From Calidihabitans tengchongensis (GTDB taxonomy: Bacteria; Sysuimicrobiota; Sysuimicrobiia; Sysuimicrobiales; Kaftiobacteriaceae), in NCBI GenBank assembly GCA_031459615.1, contig JAVKIE010000003.1, positions 124,001 through 188,000 on the forward strand: a DNA stretch of 64,000 nt. The letters are read 5' to 3'. Below the pieces are notes generated by a model. It had not been told where the DNA came from, ran no database searches, and saw nothing but the letters and a program-made list of their open reading frames with translations. Positions 9,215 to 17,402 of this stretch are shown piece after piece. The position numbers were made by a program, and so were the translations under genes. Each line of letters begins with the position of its first letter. The first letter of the stretch is position 1.

Positions 9215-10450
9215 TCAGGACGTCTGCAGGACCGACTTCAAAGCGCGGACCACAGCGGGATCGAACTGGGTACCGGCGTTCTCCTCAAGAATTCGCACTG
9301 CCTCCCACGGCGCCAGGGCCCGGCGATAGGGACGGTGGGTGGTCATGGCGTTGAAGGCGTCGGCCACCAGCACAATGCGGGAGCCGATGGGAATCTCCTC
9401 CCCTTTCAGGCCATCCGGATAGCCGGACCCGTCGTAGTGCTCGTGGTGGTGACGGACGATCTCGGCCGCCTCGGCCAGCAACTCGATGGAGTCCAGGATT
9501 TTCGCGCCGATCACCGGGTGGGTGCGCATGACCGCCATCTCCTCGGCAGTCAGCGTCGACGGCTTACGGATGATCTCGCGGTCCACCCCTACCTTGCCGA
9601 TGTCGTGCAGAATGCCCGCAAACCGGATCTTGCGCACCTCGGTCTCGGGCAGGCCCATGACCCGGGCGATGCGCACCGCAATCTCCGCCGCGTCCCGGGA
9701 ATGGCGGCCGGTGTACACGTCCTTGAGGTCGATGGCCCGGGCCACCAGGGAGAGGCTGGCGTACAGAGCCTCCCGCTGGTCGCTGAGCAGTTTGTAAGGG
9801 TGATAGGCTTCCACCAGGGCCACCACCAGCAGAGCCAGGGCGAAGTAGCCGACACGGCCGTCCCGGAAGACCAGATAGCTTAACCCCACGCCGGCTGCCG
9901 ACAGAAGCGCATAGTTCAGCAGGATCGTGCGGCCCGCGTTGCGCAGAAACGTGCCCAGGGCCACCCTGTCGAACATCCGCGCGGACAGCGCCGTCACGCC
10001 TACCCGGGCGGCGACATAGGCCAGCACGCCGCCTGCCAGCCCCATCACCCACGGCGCCGTCCAGGGTGCGCTGGCAGCGGTCGCCGCGGCGACGGCGACC
10101 ACACCACACGCCGCCGCGAAGGCCTCCTCGCCGGCCGCCAGGAGCACTTCCCTCGGGCGCTCCCGCGCGATCGCCCCCGCCAGAGCGGCCGCCAGGGGGG
10201 CCACCAGCAGGGGGGTGGCCCATGAGCCTACTGCCAGGGACGCCGCCACCACCACCGGAGCCAGTGTCATGTGCCCTGCCGGCTCCAACGTGATGCGCAG
10301 CCAGGCGGCCGGAACGACCAGTCCCACCAGGACAAGGTCGCCGACGTGGCCGCCCTGGCGGAGAAGCACCGCCAGTGCGCCCGCGGGAGCCGCCACGGCG
10401 ACCGTCCCCAACACAGCCCGAAAGCCCCGCCTAACCACTATCGGCCACAC
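9215..10450 (-). CDS. Membrane HD-GYP phosphodiesterase (HD-GYP 1)
   Basis: A 411-residue protein with six or seven predicted helices in residues 1-215 and a cytoplasmic HD-GYP domain in residues 225-405. Catalytic motifs look intact: 'GILHDIGKVGVD' (HD 282-283), 'HPVIGAKIL', 'HHHEHYDGSGYPDGL' (GYP 343-345) and 'ADAFNAM'. The family hydrolyses cyclic di-GMP or related cyclic dinucleotides. The membrane half probably senses a signal but resembles no well-known sensor. The GTG start lies within the end of the upstream HD-GYP gene, a 20-base overlap that suggests translational coupling. Confidence 0.88.
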   Translation of the reverse strand: MWPIVVRRGFRAVLGTVAVAAPAGALAVLLRQGGHVGDLVLVGLVVPAAWLRITLEPAGHMTLAPVVVAASLAVGSWATPLLVAPLAAALAGAIARERPREVLLAAGEEAFAAACGVVAVAAATAASAPWTAPWVMGLAGGVLAYVAARVGVTALSARMFDRVALGTFLRNAGRTILLNYALLSAAGVGLSYLVFRDGRVGYFALALLVVALVEAYHPYKLLSDQREALYASLSLVARAIDLKDVYTGRHSRDAAEIAVRIARVMGLPETEVRKIRFAGILHDIGKVGVDREIIRKPSTLTAEEMAVMRTHPVIGAKILDSIELLAEAAEIVRHHHEHYDGSGYPDGLKGEEIPIGSRIVLVADAFNAMTTHRPYRRALAPWEAVRILEENAGTQFDPAVVRALKSVLQTS

Positions 10451-11687
10451 GGTCTGTCACCACGCGGCCCGATTCGTCCACGAGAGACATAAAGGCTCTC
10501 ACCACGGCCGGGTCGAAGGCGGTCCCCGAGCCGGCCTGAATCTCCCGCACGGCCGCCGCCGGGGACATCGGGTCCCGGCGGTCCGACCCTCCCGAGAGCA
10601 GTGTGTCATAGGCTTCGGCCACGGCCACAATCCGCGCGCCTAGAGGGATCCGGTCCCCGCCGAGCCCCCGGGGGTAACCCGTGCCGTCAAAGCGCTCGTG
10701 GTGGTGGAGCACGATCTCCTGAACATCCTTGCGCCGAAGTTCGCCGGCCACATCGGCCCCGAGCACGACGTGGCGGCGGACAGCGTACTCAGGATCGCGC
10801 ACCCTCATTTCCCCGACGTCCACCCCAATCATGCCCACATCGTGCAGCAGCGCGCCGAGTTCGACGGCCTCGACCTCGGCGTCAGACAGGCGCATCCTCC
10901 TGGCGATCGCGGCAGCGATATCGGCCACCCGGCGAGAATGACCGGCTCCCTGGGGGAAGTGCGCGTCGATGGCGGCAACGAGTGCGTCAATTGATTGACG
11001 ATGAATCTCACCTTGCTGCAAGAATAGTTGAGCAGCCCAGCGTTGGATTGGGAGAAGCCCAAGATAGAGGGATAAAGAAAGAGGATGCACGTGGACATAG
11101 AGAATCGCTAGAAGCGCTGCGGTGGGTACTGATAAAAAGTTGGGAATCAGGAAATCCTTCGTTTCTCGCACCCAGAAATCGAAGAAGCTTTTTCGGCGAA
11201 GCCTACTGAAAAAGAATGACACGAAAAGGTTGTTGCCTATCTGATGTACTAGAGACGCAACAGTCAAAGGCACAAGCAACGTTGACACAGAGGGAGCAGC
11301 AACAGACCCTCCAAGCATCCGAAAGGCCAAGGAGGCGAGTCCTACACTGAGACCCATCTGCGCTCCATTGCTTAACGTACTCCAAGGGACCCAGCCTCCT
11401 GCCATAGCCCTGCCGATAGAATAACCGCCCCCGCCCACTAACAGCGCGGCAGCAGGTGGATGCACAGCCAGCAGCACGTACATTAGAGTTGGTGTCGTCG
11501 TTAAATACCCGCCCCTTGGATTAGAGAGCGGCGACATCGAGGCGATAACGATAAAGAGCATGAACATTGCCAGTTCGGGCCAGCTATTGGGAGGAACTCC
11601 CCGGGCCATAGCCGCGGCGAACGCAAAAGCCGCCCCTATTAGTAGCAGCACATAAACTTGCAAATCTCTAGGGATACTTTGAATCAT
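10431..11687 (-). CDS. Membrane HD-GYP protein with altered active-site motif (HD-GYP 2)
   Basis: A 418-residue protein from ATG 11687; an extension to a TTG at 11753 is possible but unlikely. Residues 8-220 hold about seven membrane helices with an 'N-x-x-Q' motif ('STLSNGAQMGLSVG') shared in form with HD-GYP 3. The HD-GYP domain follows. The GYP motif is intact ('DGTGYPRGL'), but the HD motif reads 'LLHDVGMIGVD': the usual HDxGK lysine is methionine. The later 'ADAF/YD' motif is 'AEAYDTL', with Glu for Asp. Activity may be reduced or altered. The first half is in the A+T-rich segment and the HD-GYP half has normal composition. Confidence 0.85.
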   Translation of the reverse strand: MIQSIPRDLQVYVLLLIGAAFAFAAAMARGVPPNSWPELAMFMLFIVIASMSPLSNPRGGYLTTTPTLMYVLLAVHPPAAALLVGGGGYSIGRAMAGGWVPWSTLSNGAQMGLSVGLASLAFRMLGGSVAAPSVSTLLVPLTVASLVHQIGNNLFVSFFFSRLRRKSFFDFWVRETKDFLIPNFLSVPTAALLAILYVHVHPLSLSLYLGLLPIQRWAAQLFLQQGEIHRQSIDALVAAIDAHFPQGAGHSRRVADIAAAIARRMRLSDAEVEAVELGALLHDVGMIGVDVGEMRVRDPEYAVRRHVVLGADVAGELRRKDVQEIVLHHHERFDGTGYPRGLGGDRIPLGARIVAVAEAYDTLLSGGSDRRDPMSPAAAVREIQAGSGTAFDPAVVRAFMSLVDESGRVVTDRVADSG

Positions 11688-13140
11688 ATTCTTGTGCAAA
11701 GAAAAAACCGGACCGCAGCTACCAACCTTTGTCAACGCCAAGGGCTCGAACAATAGCCCTGCTTAAACGTCGGATCATCGCAGAGGAAAATCACCGCAAC
11801 GCGAGTCCTGAGTAACCACGCGCGATATTCAATTTGAGGGCTTGCACCAAACAGGCTACTCGCCCTTGGCCTTCCGCCCCCACAATGACCATGGAGTGGC
11901 CAATCGCCCCTAAATGTTAGCCGTCGGCCCGGCTGCTATGCGATTCTACTAGGCGCTCCGTACCCCTTCTTCCGCTTTGCGCTTTGTAGTCTTTTGGCGA
12001 ACGTGTGTTCGCACTTATTGGCCTCCACACTGACGCTCCGGCCCTCAGCACTCCACCGCACCCAATGCACAACAAAATAGCAATGCCGAATCCGACCGCG
12101 TTCGGAAGGGAGACGTAAGCAAGACCACCGAGGCCCACCGAGGCCAAGAGGATTGCCAGAGCATTCAGCACAGTGCAACCGTCCTCTCGAATCCCAAGCG
12201 CACGACCCGCTGCGACTTCCCGCTGCAGTCCGTGTCCCGCCGTATCTGGAATCCCGCGGACCGGATCGCTCTTCCAAAGGGCAGAACCGGGGAAGGCCAC
12301 TGCGAGGAATCCGCTAATGCCCAGAGCCACTAGCACCAAAACTGACTCACGTACCCCTGCGAAATCACCGACCACGCCAAAAAGGAGAGGCGTCACTATT
12401 CGCACAGAGGCCAGCGCCATCTGACGCACCGAAACTACGCGGCCAAGCATTTGCTTAGGCGTGGCCTCCATCAAGATGGTCATCAGGCTGATAACGCCCA
12501 AAGTGTTTCCAAACCCCACACCAAAAGCACTAGCTGCCAGACTGGAAAACGACTTGCTCAATGCCATCCCGGCGGCGGCGCCAAACTGCAAAATGAAACC
12601 GCCCACAAGATACATGCTCTTCGGAACAGCACCGCCGAACCATGCAAGGAAAAGAGATCCCACAAGCAGGCCTACTCCCCAAAGACCCTGGAAGGTGCCA
12701 AATTCAGCATCGCTAATACCGATCTCGCCTTTCGCCAGGGGTGTTTGTAAAGAATTCAAACCGCTTCCCACTAGGTATGCCGGAAATATCATCAAGAACA
12801 ACTGCCACTGAAGTACGTCTCGTCGTATATACCTGAAGCCCTCCATTAATTCTGATGCGACGGATCTATGCGTTGCGAACCCGGTGGCCTCGGCGAATCC
12901 AGGAACTGTGAGAAGGGCCATACATATAGCCGAGATCAGATAAGTCGCCGCGTCAAAGTACACCAAGGGTGCGTACCCGTACTTGAACGCCAGAAGCCCA
13001 GCCAGCGCGGGGCCGAAGATTTCGGTTCCCGAGTCCATTGCGCTAAAGAAGGAATTGGCGGGCAACAGGTGCCGCTGGTTCACGGTCGCCGGGATGATTG
13101 CAAAAATCGCTGGTCTAAAAAAGGCTGTGGCCACTGAGAT
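10985..13140. other. A+T-richer segment spanning parts of two genes
   Basis: By eye the base composition drops sharply from the surrounding very high G+C at about 10985 and returns at about 13140. Codons inside use many A/T third positions, unlike the 3' part of HD-GYP 2 and the 5' part of the MFS gene. Both genes stay in frame across the edges. No transposase, integrase or tRNA is at either edge. Bases 11688-11916 inside it form the gap between the two genes and hold no gene that I can see. Confidence 0.7.
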
Positions 13141-13506
13141 GAGGATGAGGTCGGCGTACACCAGCCAGACGTTGATACTCATGAGAGGCGGAATCAGCGC
13201 CACCAGCACGCCGCGGACCAGATCGGACGCCACAAGGATCTTCCGCCGGTCCCACCGGTCCACCAGGACCCCGGCCCATGGACCCACCAGCAGGCTGCCG
13301 ACGAACATGGAGGCCACTGCGAGGGAAACCGAGCCCGCCGAGCCTGTGACCGAGTACACCCAGAGGGACACGGCCACCCAGTGGAACCGGTTGCCGACCT
13401 CGGAGACAAGCTGGCCCCACCACAACAGCGCGTAATTGCGGTTGCGCATGAGGCCGATAAACCCGATCGGCCGCTCGCGGTCCGCCCTGGCGACGGCTCC
13501 TTCCAC
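11917..13506 (-). CDS. MFS exporter of the MFS_3/EntS type with long C-terminal extension
   Basis: A 529-residue protein starting with GTG at 13506. Residues about 15-415 resemble the EntS-like MFS_3 group: 'LMRNRNYALLWWGQLVSEVGNRFHWVAVSLWVYSVTGS' and the loop 'GVLVDRWDRRKILVASDLVRG' between helices 2 and 3. Export of a siderophore or drug is typical of the group; the substrate here is unknown. The last 115 residues add two more hydrophobic segments and a polar tail, which is unusual. The first 120 codons are G+C-rich and the rest is in the A+T-rich segment. A 12-base palindrome lies 38 bases upstream of the start. Confidence 0.8.
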   Translation of the reverse strand: MEGAVARADRERPIGFIGLMRNRNYALLWWGQLVSEVGNRFHWVAVSLWVYSVTGSAGSVSLAVASMFVGSLLVGPWAGVLVDRWDRRKILVASDLVRGVLVALIPPLMSINVWLVYADLILISVATAFFRPAIFAIIPATVNQRHLLPANSFFSAMDSGTEIFGPALAGLLAFKYGYAPLVYFDAATYLISAICMALLTVPGFAEATGFATHRSVASELMEGFRYIRRDVLQWQLFLMIFPAYLVGSGLNSLQTPLAKGEIGISDAEFGTFQGLWGVGLLVGSLFLAWFGGAVPKSMYLVGGFILQFGAAAGMALSKSFSSLAASAFGVGFGNTLGVISLMTILMEATPKQMLGRVVSVRQMALASVRIVTPLLFGVVGDFAGVRESVLVLVALGISGFLAVAFPGSALWKSDPVRGIPDTAGHGLQREVAAGRALGIREDGCTVLNALAILLASVGLGGLAYVSLPNAVGFGIAILLCIGCGGVLRAGASVWRPISANTRSPKDYKAQSGRRGTERLVESHSSRADG

Positions 13507-13543
13507 AGCCCCTCCCCGGCCCGACCGTCCTACCTCTTGTAAA

Positions 13544-13555
13544 GTTCCCGGGAAC
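13544..13555. promoter_or_regulatory. 12-bp palindrome upstream of the MFS exporter, possible operator
   Basis: GTTCCCGGGAAC is perfectly self-complementary and lies between the MFS start (13506) and the end of the zinc-ribbon gene (13616). Position and symmetry fit an operator for a dimeric repressor, but no regulator gene is adjacent. Confidence 0.35.
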
Positions 13556-13615
13556 CTGTGCTCTTACACGCCCTCGACGGCTCAGACCTCCTCAGCCGGG
13601 GCACAGTTGGCGAAA

Positions 13616-13876
13616 TCAGAAGAGGACTTCCGTCTTGCCGGCGCGGTGGCGCACGATCACCACGTCGCCGCTGCGCTGCAGGCTGTACAACGCCGGGGAA
13701 ACATCGCCCACCGGGACCGAGGACAGAGCCAGCTCACCGGCGGCGCCTCGGGGGAAGGACCGTCCGCAGCCGGTGCAGAAGTGCCCTCGCTCAGGACGGA
13801 GCTGCCCCCGGAGGTGGCTCCAGCGGACGGTGATGTCGCAGAGGACGTAGCGACTCCGACAATACGGACACCGCAT
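13616..13876 (-). CDS. Small zinc-ribbon protein
   Basis: An 86-residue protein with two CxxC knuckles (C3/C6 in 'MRCPYCRS' and C34/C37 in 'HFCTGCGRSF'), followed by 'GDVSPALYSLQRSGDVVIVRHRAGKTEVLF', which could fold as a small helix-plus-wing. I do not recognise the family; nucleic-acid binding is plausible. AAAGGGG lies 8 bases before the ATG. Its start codon abuts that of the divergent muramidase gene: together they form CATATG at 13874-13879. The zinc knuckles and the ribosome binding site support a real gene. Confidence 0.55.
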   Translation of the reverse strand: MRCPYCRSRYVLCDITVRWSHLRGQLRPERGHFCTGCGRSFPRGAAGELALSSVPVGDVSPALYSLQRSGDVVIVRHRAGKTEVLF

Positions 13877-15244
13877 ATGCCGACCCCTTTCCGTCCGGGC
13901 ATTCGCCACTGCGCCATCGTTCTCCTGGCCGTCTTCGCCGCCGCCTCTCCCGCAGCTCCCTCGGCCGCGCCCCGCGTTGCCCCGGGAGTGGACGTGCTGC
14001 TCGCTTCTTATGGCAACCTGCTGGCGGGCAAGCGCGTCGGCCTCATCACCCACCGCGCCGCCGTCGGCGCCGACGGGTGGCCCACCGCCATGTTGCTGGC
14101 CCTGGATCCCCGCATCCGTGTGGTGTCGCTGTTTGCGCCCGAGCACGGCCTGACCGGCACGGTCCCGGCCGGGGTACCGGTGCCGGGAGGCACCCTGGGC
14201 GGCGTCCCGGTTTACAGCCTGTACGGAACGTCGCGCCGTCCCACCCCCGAGATGCTGGCCGATCTGGACGCCCTGGTATTTGACTTGCAGGACGTGGGTG
14301 CCCGTGCCTACACCTACATCTCCTCCCTGGCCCTCGCCATGCAGGCCGCGGCTGACCGCGGCCTCCTGTTTGTGGTTCTGGACCGCCCCAATCCCCTGGG
14401 CGGGGAGCAGATGGACGGTCCCCTCCTGGACCCGCGCTTTGCGTCGTTCATCGGCGTGTATCCCATTCCCGCGGTGCACGGGATGACGGTGGGGGAGCTG
14501 GCGCGGCTATTCAACGACGAGTTCCGCATCGGGGCGCGCCTGCTGGTGGTCCCGATGGCCGGCTGGCGGCCGGGGATGCGCTGGGAGGACACGGGGCTGG
14601 CGTGGGTCCGGCCCTCGCCGATGATCACGTCCCCCGCGGCGGCGCGCCTGCACGCCGCCACCGGCATGCTGGAAGGGACCAGCCTGCTGGTGGGCGCGGG
14701 AGCCGCCGTGCCGTTTGAGACCGTCACGGCGCCGGGGGTGAATCCCGAGCGGCTGGCCGGCCGGCTGAACGCCTCGGGTCTGCCCGGCGTGCGGTTTGTG
14801 CCCCACCGCGCCGGCTCAGGCCGCCGCCGCAGCGCCGGCGTGCGGCTGGTGGTCACCGACCCCCGCCGGTTCCTGCCGGCTACCACCGCCGTCTACATCC
14901 TGGCCGCCATCCGGGACACGCATCCCGCCGCGCTGCGGTTTGACCGACCAACCTCGGGGCGGTATCGGTTCGACCTGGTGTGGGGCACCGACGTCGTACG
15001 CACGGGATTGTTACGGGGCCGCAGCGCCGCGTCGCTCGCCGCAGCCTGGCAGGAGGATCTCCGCCGCTTCGCGCACGTCCGCGGCCGCTACCTGCTGTAT
15101 CCCCGGGCGGCGGCCGCCGCCCTGTCTCCGCCGCCGCAGGCCGAGGTCGCCGCCGGGATGTCGGCCGCACGCCGGCAGGACCACCGCTGCACGCATCGGG
15201 TGGCAGTCTGCGCCGCGCAGGCCGGAGCGGCCGTCGGCCCCTAG
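13877..15244 (+). CDS. DUF1343/NamZ-like exo-N-acetylmuramidase, secreted
   Basis: A 455-residue protein with an N-terminal signal peptide (basic start, hydrophobic residues 11-25, Ala-rich cleavage zone near residue 30). The DUF1343 pattern follows: 'ASYGNLLAGKRVGLITHRAAV', 'VVSLFAPEHGLTG', 'LVFDLQDVGARAYTYISSLALAMQAA', 'LDRPNPLGGEQMDGP' and 'VHGMTVGELARLFNDE'. The Bacillus member NamZ (YbbC) removes terminal MurNAc from peptidoglycan fragments, so a cell-wall recycling role outside the membrane is likely. The ATG at 13877 has only a weak ribosome binding site, but it gives a complete signal peptide. The C-terminal 40 residues are low-complexity. Confidence 0.83.
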   Translation: MPTPFRPGIRHCAIVLLAVFAAASPAAPSAAPRVAPGVDVLLASYGNLLAGKRVGLITHRAAVGADGWPTAMLLALDPRIRVVSLFAPEHGLTGTVPAGVPVPGGTLGGVPVYSLYGTSRRPTPEMLADLDALVFDLQDVGARAYTYISSLALAMQAAADRGLLFVVLDRPNPLGGEQMDGPLLDPRFASFIGVYPIPAVHGMTVGELARLFNDEFRIGARLLVVPMAGWRPGMRWEDTGLAWVRPSPMITSPAAARLHAATGMLEGTSLLVGAGAAVPFETVTAPGVNPERLAGRLNASGLPGVRFVPHRAGSGRRRSAGVRLVVTDPRRFLPATTAVYILAAIRDTHPAALRFDRPTSGRYRFDLVWGTDVVRTGLLRGRSAASLAAAWQEDLRRFAHVRGRYLLYPRAAAAALSPPPQAEVAAGMSAARRQDHRCTHRVAVCAAQAGAAVGP

Positions 15245-15351
15245 CGGCAGACGGGGTCCGATCCCGCTTCAGCTGCGCGTGAAAAATGGATAGCCGGCAC
15301 CCGTCCGCACGACGGGCCGGGCTGGCTTCATCTGTCCCGAAAATAGTTTTG

Positions 15352-15796
15352 CGGGAGCAGGCCTGTAAGCCGGGTTCTGTACCCGAGCGTCCGCCCTACG
15401 GCGGGCTCGAGGCGGCGACCATCTCTCTGGGACGCCCGTTGCCGGGCGCCTCAAGCAGCCTACCCGGGGATCGGCGGGCCACCTCATCTCCCCCTACGTG
15501 GCCTTGCACCGGGCGGGGTTTGCCCAGGTCTCCGGTCACCCGGAGCCTCGTGCGCTCTTACCGCACGATTTCACCCTTACCGGCCCGCGGCTTCCGCGTA
15601 TGGCGGAAAGTACCGGACCGGCGGTATGTTTCTGTGGCACTTTCCTTGGGGTCGCCCCCACTGGGTATTACCCAGCGCCCTGCCCTGTGGTGCCCGGACT
15701 TTCCTCTGGAAGCTTCCGCCGCCTTCCGGCCCCTCCCTAGGAGAGGGCCTCCGGACAGGCCAGCGGACCTTCCAGCGGTCGCCCGGCCTGCTCCCG
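15352..15796 (-). ncRNA. rnpB: RNase P RNA, bacterial class A
   Basis: The catalytic RNA that trims tRNA 5' ends. The ends form helix P1 (15353-15363 pairing with 15785-15795). The conserved P4 start GAGGAAAGTCCGGGC and the 3' signature ACAGAACCCGGCTTA are present, as is the core block around GTGAAATCGTGCGGTAAGAGCGCAC. Length is about 445 nt, slightly long but normal for a G+C-rich class A RNA. It lies 63 bases downstream of the RNase HI gene on the same strand. The intervening polypyrimidine stretch shows no convincing promoter. Ends are estimated to within a few bases. Confidence 0.93.
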
Positions 15797-15859
15797 AAAC
15801 CCATGGTACTGCAGGGAAGAGGGAAGAAGGAAGAGGGCAGACGGATGAGGGAGGAAGGT

Positions 15860-16513
15860 TCAGTTCTTCCGGTCGGGGTCGTGATCCTCATCCAGTCGGA
15901 TGCGGATACGCTCCTCCCGGGGGATCGGCCTGCCCTGGGCGAGCAGTTCCCGAAGGCGGCGGGCGGCCTCCCGGCGGGCCGCCTCCAGCGCCTCTGACCG
16001 GGTGCGTCCTGAGCCTTCCACCTCAAGCGCGGGGACCCGGGCGGTGTACCGGTGGCCCTCGCCGCGGACCAGGACGGCGTACTCCACTTCCGCCTCCGGC
16101 TTCGCCGCGTCCAGAGCCTGGTTGGCCAGGGCGTCGGCCGCCGCGTTCTGTCCCCGCGGCACCTTGGTGACCGTATAGCGCGTGAAGGACCGCAGCAGGC
16201 GCACCGCCTCCAGGTACAGAGGCCCCAGGTCGGGGCTCTTCACCCGGTAGGTTCCCCGCAGCTGGCTGACCAGCAGCTCGCTGTCCGACCGCACGTCCAC
16301 CGACTCCGCGCCCAGCGCCCGCGCTTCCTCCAAGGCGCGGAGCAGGGCGCGGTACTCGGCCACGTTGTTGGTGGCCTGGCCGATGAACTCGCCGATCTCC
16401 CGGACCACCCGCCCCCGGGCGTCTGCCACGACCACGCCGATGGCTGCCGGGCCGGGATTCCCCCGGGACGCCCCATCCACCATCAGGACCAGGTGCTTAG
16501 CCGGCGGGGACAT
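15860..16513 (-). CDS. Ribonuclease HI fused to a HicB-like domain
   Basis: A 217-residue protein. Residues about 6-135 are RNase HI, which cuts RNA in RNA-DNA hybrids. The DEDD residues are present in 'VDGASRGNPGPAAIG', 'NNVAEYRALLRALEEA', 'VRSDSELLVSQL' and 'NAAADALANQALD'. Residues about 140-200 ('EYAVLVRGEGHRYTARVPALEVEGSGRTRSEALEAARREA', then 'GRPIP') match the HicB antitoxin fold, but no HicA toxin gene is nearby. ATG 16513 (MSPPAKHLVL) is chosen over GTG 16537 by comparison with the usual N-terminus. It overlaps the upstream zinc-ribbon gene by 17 bases. In mycobacteria an RNase HI-CobC fusion has the same zinc-ribbon neighbour. Confidence 0.85.
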   Translation of the reverse strand: MSPPAKHLVLMVDGASRGNPGPAAIGVVVADARGRVVREIGEFIGQATNNVAEYRALLRALEEARALGAESVDVRSDSELLVSQLRGTYRVKSPDLGPLYLEAVRLLRSFTRYTVTKVPRGQNAAADALANQALDAAKPEAEVEYAVLVRGEGHRYTARVPALEVEGSGRTRSEALEAARREAARRLRELLAQGRPIPREERIRIRLDEDHDPDRKN

Positions 16514-17207
16514 ACAGGATGCGTCCGCACTCCTCACACGTCAGGAGGACATCGTCCCCCTGCTGAAGCCGCGCCAGGAGGGCCTCGGGCAGCGCCACGT
16601 GGCAGGCCCCGCACGCCGCGCCGGACACCGCCGCCACCGCCACGCCATCCTTGCGCTCCCGCAGCCTCTCGTACCGGCGCAGCAGGGCGGGGTCGATCTG
16701 CGCCGCCGCCTCCTCCCGCTGCCGCCGCACCTCCAGCAGCTCCGCCTCCAGCGCCTGGAGCTCCCGCCGGGAGGCCGCCAGGCGCGCCTCCAGCTCTGCC
16801 TCGGCCGCACGGCGGGCGGCTTCCAGGGCCGCCAGCCTGCGCGCTCCCTCCTCGATCTCCTCCATGAGGGTAAGGATCTCGTCCTCCAGGCGGCGGCGCT
16901 GGCGGGTGAGGGCTTCCAGCTCGTCCTGGAGGGCGGCCAGTTCTTTGGGGTTGTGAATCCGCCCCCCGTACAGGTCCTGGCTGACCCGGGCGGCCTTGTC
17001 GCCGGCAGCCTGCAGCTGGAGCTCGAGGTCCCGCAGGCGCACCCGCCGCCCGTGCAGGTCCGCCCGGGCGGCGTCCTCTTCGGCCCGAACCTTCTCCACG
17101 CGAGCGCGCAGCGCCGACCCGTCATCCACCGACGCTCGGGCGGCTTCCAGACGCGCGACAGCCGCGTCGAGCTGCTGCAGCGCGTACAGGCGGGCCACCG
17201 ACGTCAT
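16497..17207 (-). CDS. C4-type zinc-ribbon, coiled-coil protein (CdsZ/Rv2229c family)
   Basis: A 236-residue protein. Residues 1-170 are a long charged coiled coil rich in Glu, Arg and Ala with the family marker 'GGRIHNPKELAALQDELE'. The C-terminal zinc ribbon has two CxxC pairs ('ACGACHVALP' and 'LTCEECGRILYVP'). The family is widespread and often sits beside RNase HI and Nif3-like genes; a nucleic-acid-binding role has been proposed. The start is taken at ATG 17207 (MTSVARLYALQQLD); a GTG at 17261 would add 18 residues. Its stop lies inside the following RNase HI gene, so the two are probably translated together. Confidence 0.82.
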   Translation of the reverse strand: MTSVARLYALQQLDAAVARLEAARASVDDGSALRARVEKVRAEEDAARADLHGRRVRLRDLELQLQAAGDKAARVSQDLYGGRIHNPKELAALQDELEALTRQRRRLEDEILTLMEEIEEGARRLAALEAARRAAEAELEARLAASRRELQALEAELLEVRRQREEAAAQIDPALLRRYERLRERKDGVAVAAVSGAACGACHVALPEALLARLQQGDDVLLTCEECGRILYVPAG

Positions 17208-17282
17208 GGCCTTCGTGTTCGGGTCCGCTCCCGCCGATTCCTGGGTCGGCCCATCTTCCACCGAGTTTCCAAGGAACTATCG

Positions 17283-17311
17283 TTGACAGACCGCCACGCC
17301 CGTGCTACGGT
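17283..17311 (+). promoter_or_regulatory. Putative promoter for the secreted peptide and HD-GYP 3
   Basis: TTGACA (17283-17288), a 17-base spacer, then TACGGT (17306-17311). The -35 is perfect and the -10 matches only three of six positions. It would give a leader of about 150 bases before the peptide ATG at 17471. Confidence 0.45.
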
Positions 17312-17402
17312 CCACCGTGCAACCGCCTGTCACCAACAGCATATCCTGAAGGGACGCCCCGGGGCTCGCGCGAGCCGGACGGGCGCCTGAGCCGTACCTG
17401 AT

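Noticed and set aside
10985..13140. Prophage, integrative element or insertion sequence
   Set aside because: No integrase, transposase, terminal inverted repeats or target duplication could be seen, and the segment ends inside coding sequence.
15811..15862. About 50 bases of nearly pure purine near rnpB, considered as a triplex or regulatory element
   Set aside because: It looks like simple low-complexity sequence at the end of the RNase HI gene, with no mirror symmetry strong enough to support a claim.
15286..16170. Open frames over the RNase P RNA region
   Set aside because: The region is a recognisable structured RNA with P1, P4 and 3' signatures; open frames there are incidental.
17389..17402. 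TPP-riboswitch-like string (ACCTGATC) in the peptide leader
   Set aside because: The other conserved TPP elements (CTGAGA and the following GGxTAATxCC block) are absent, and the downstream genes are unrelated to thiamine.
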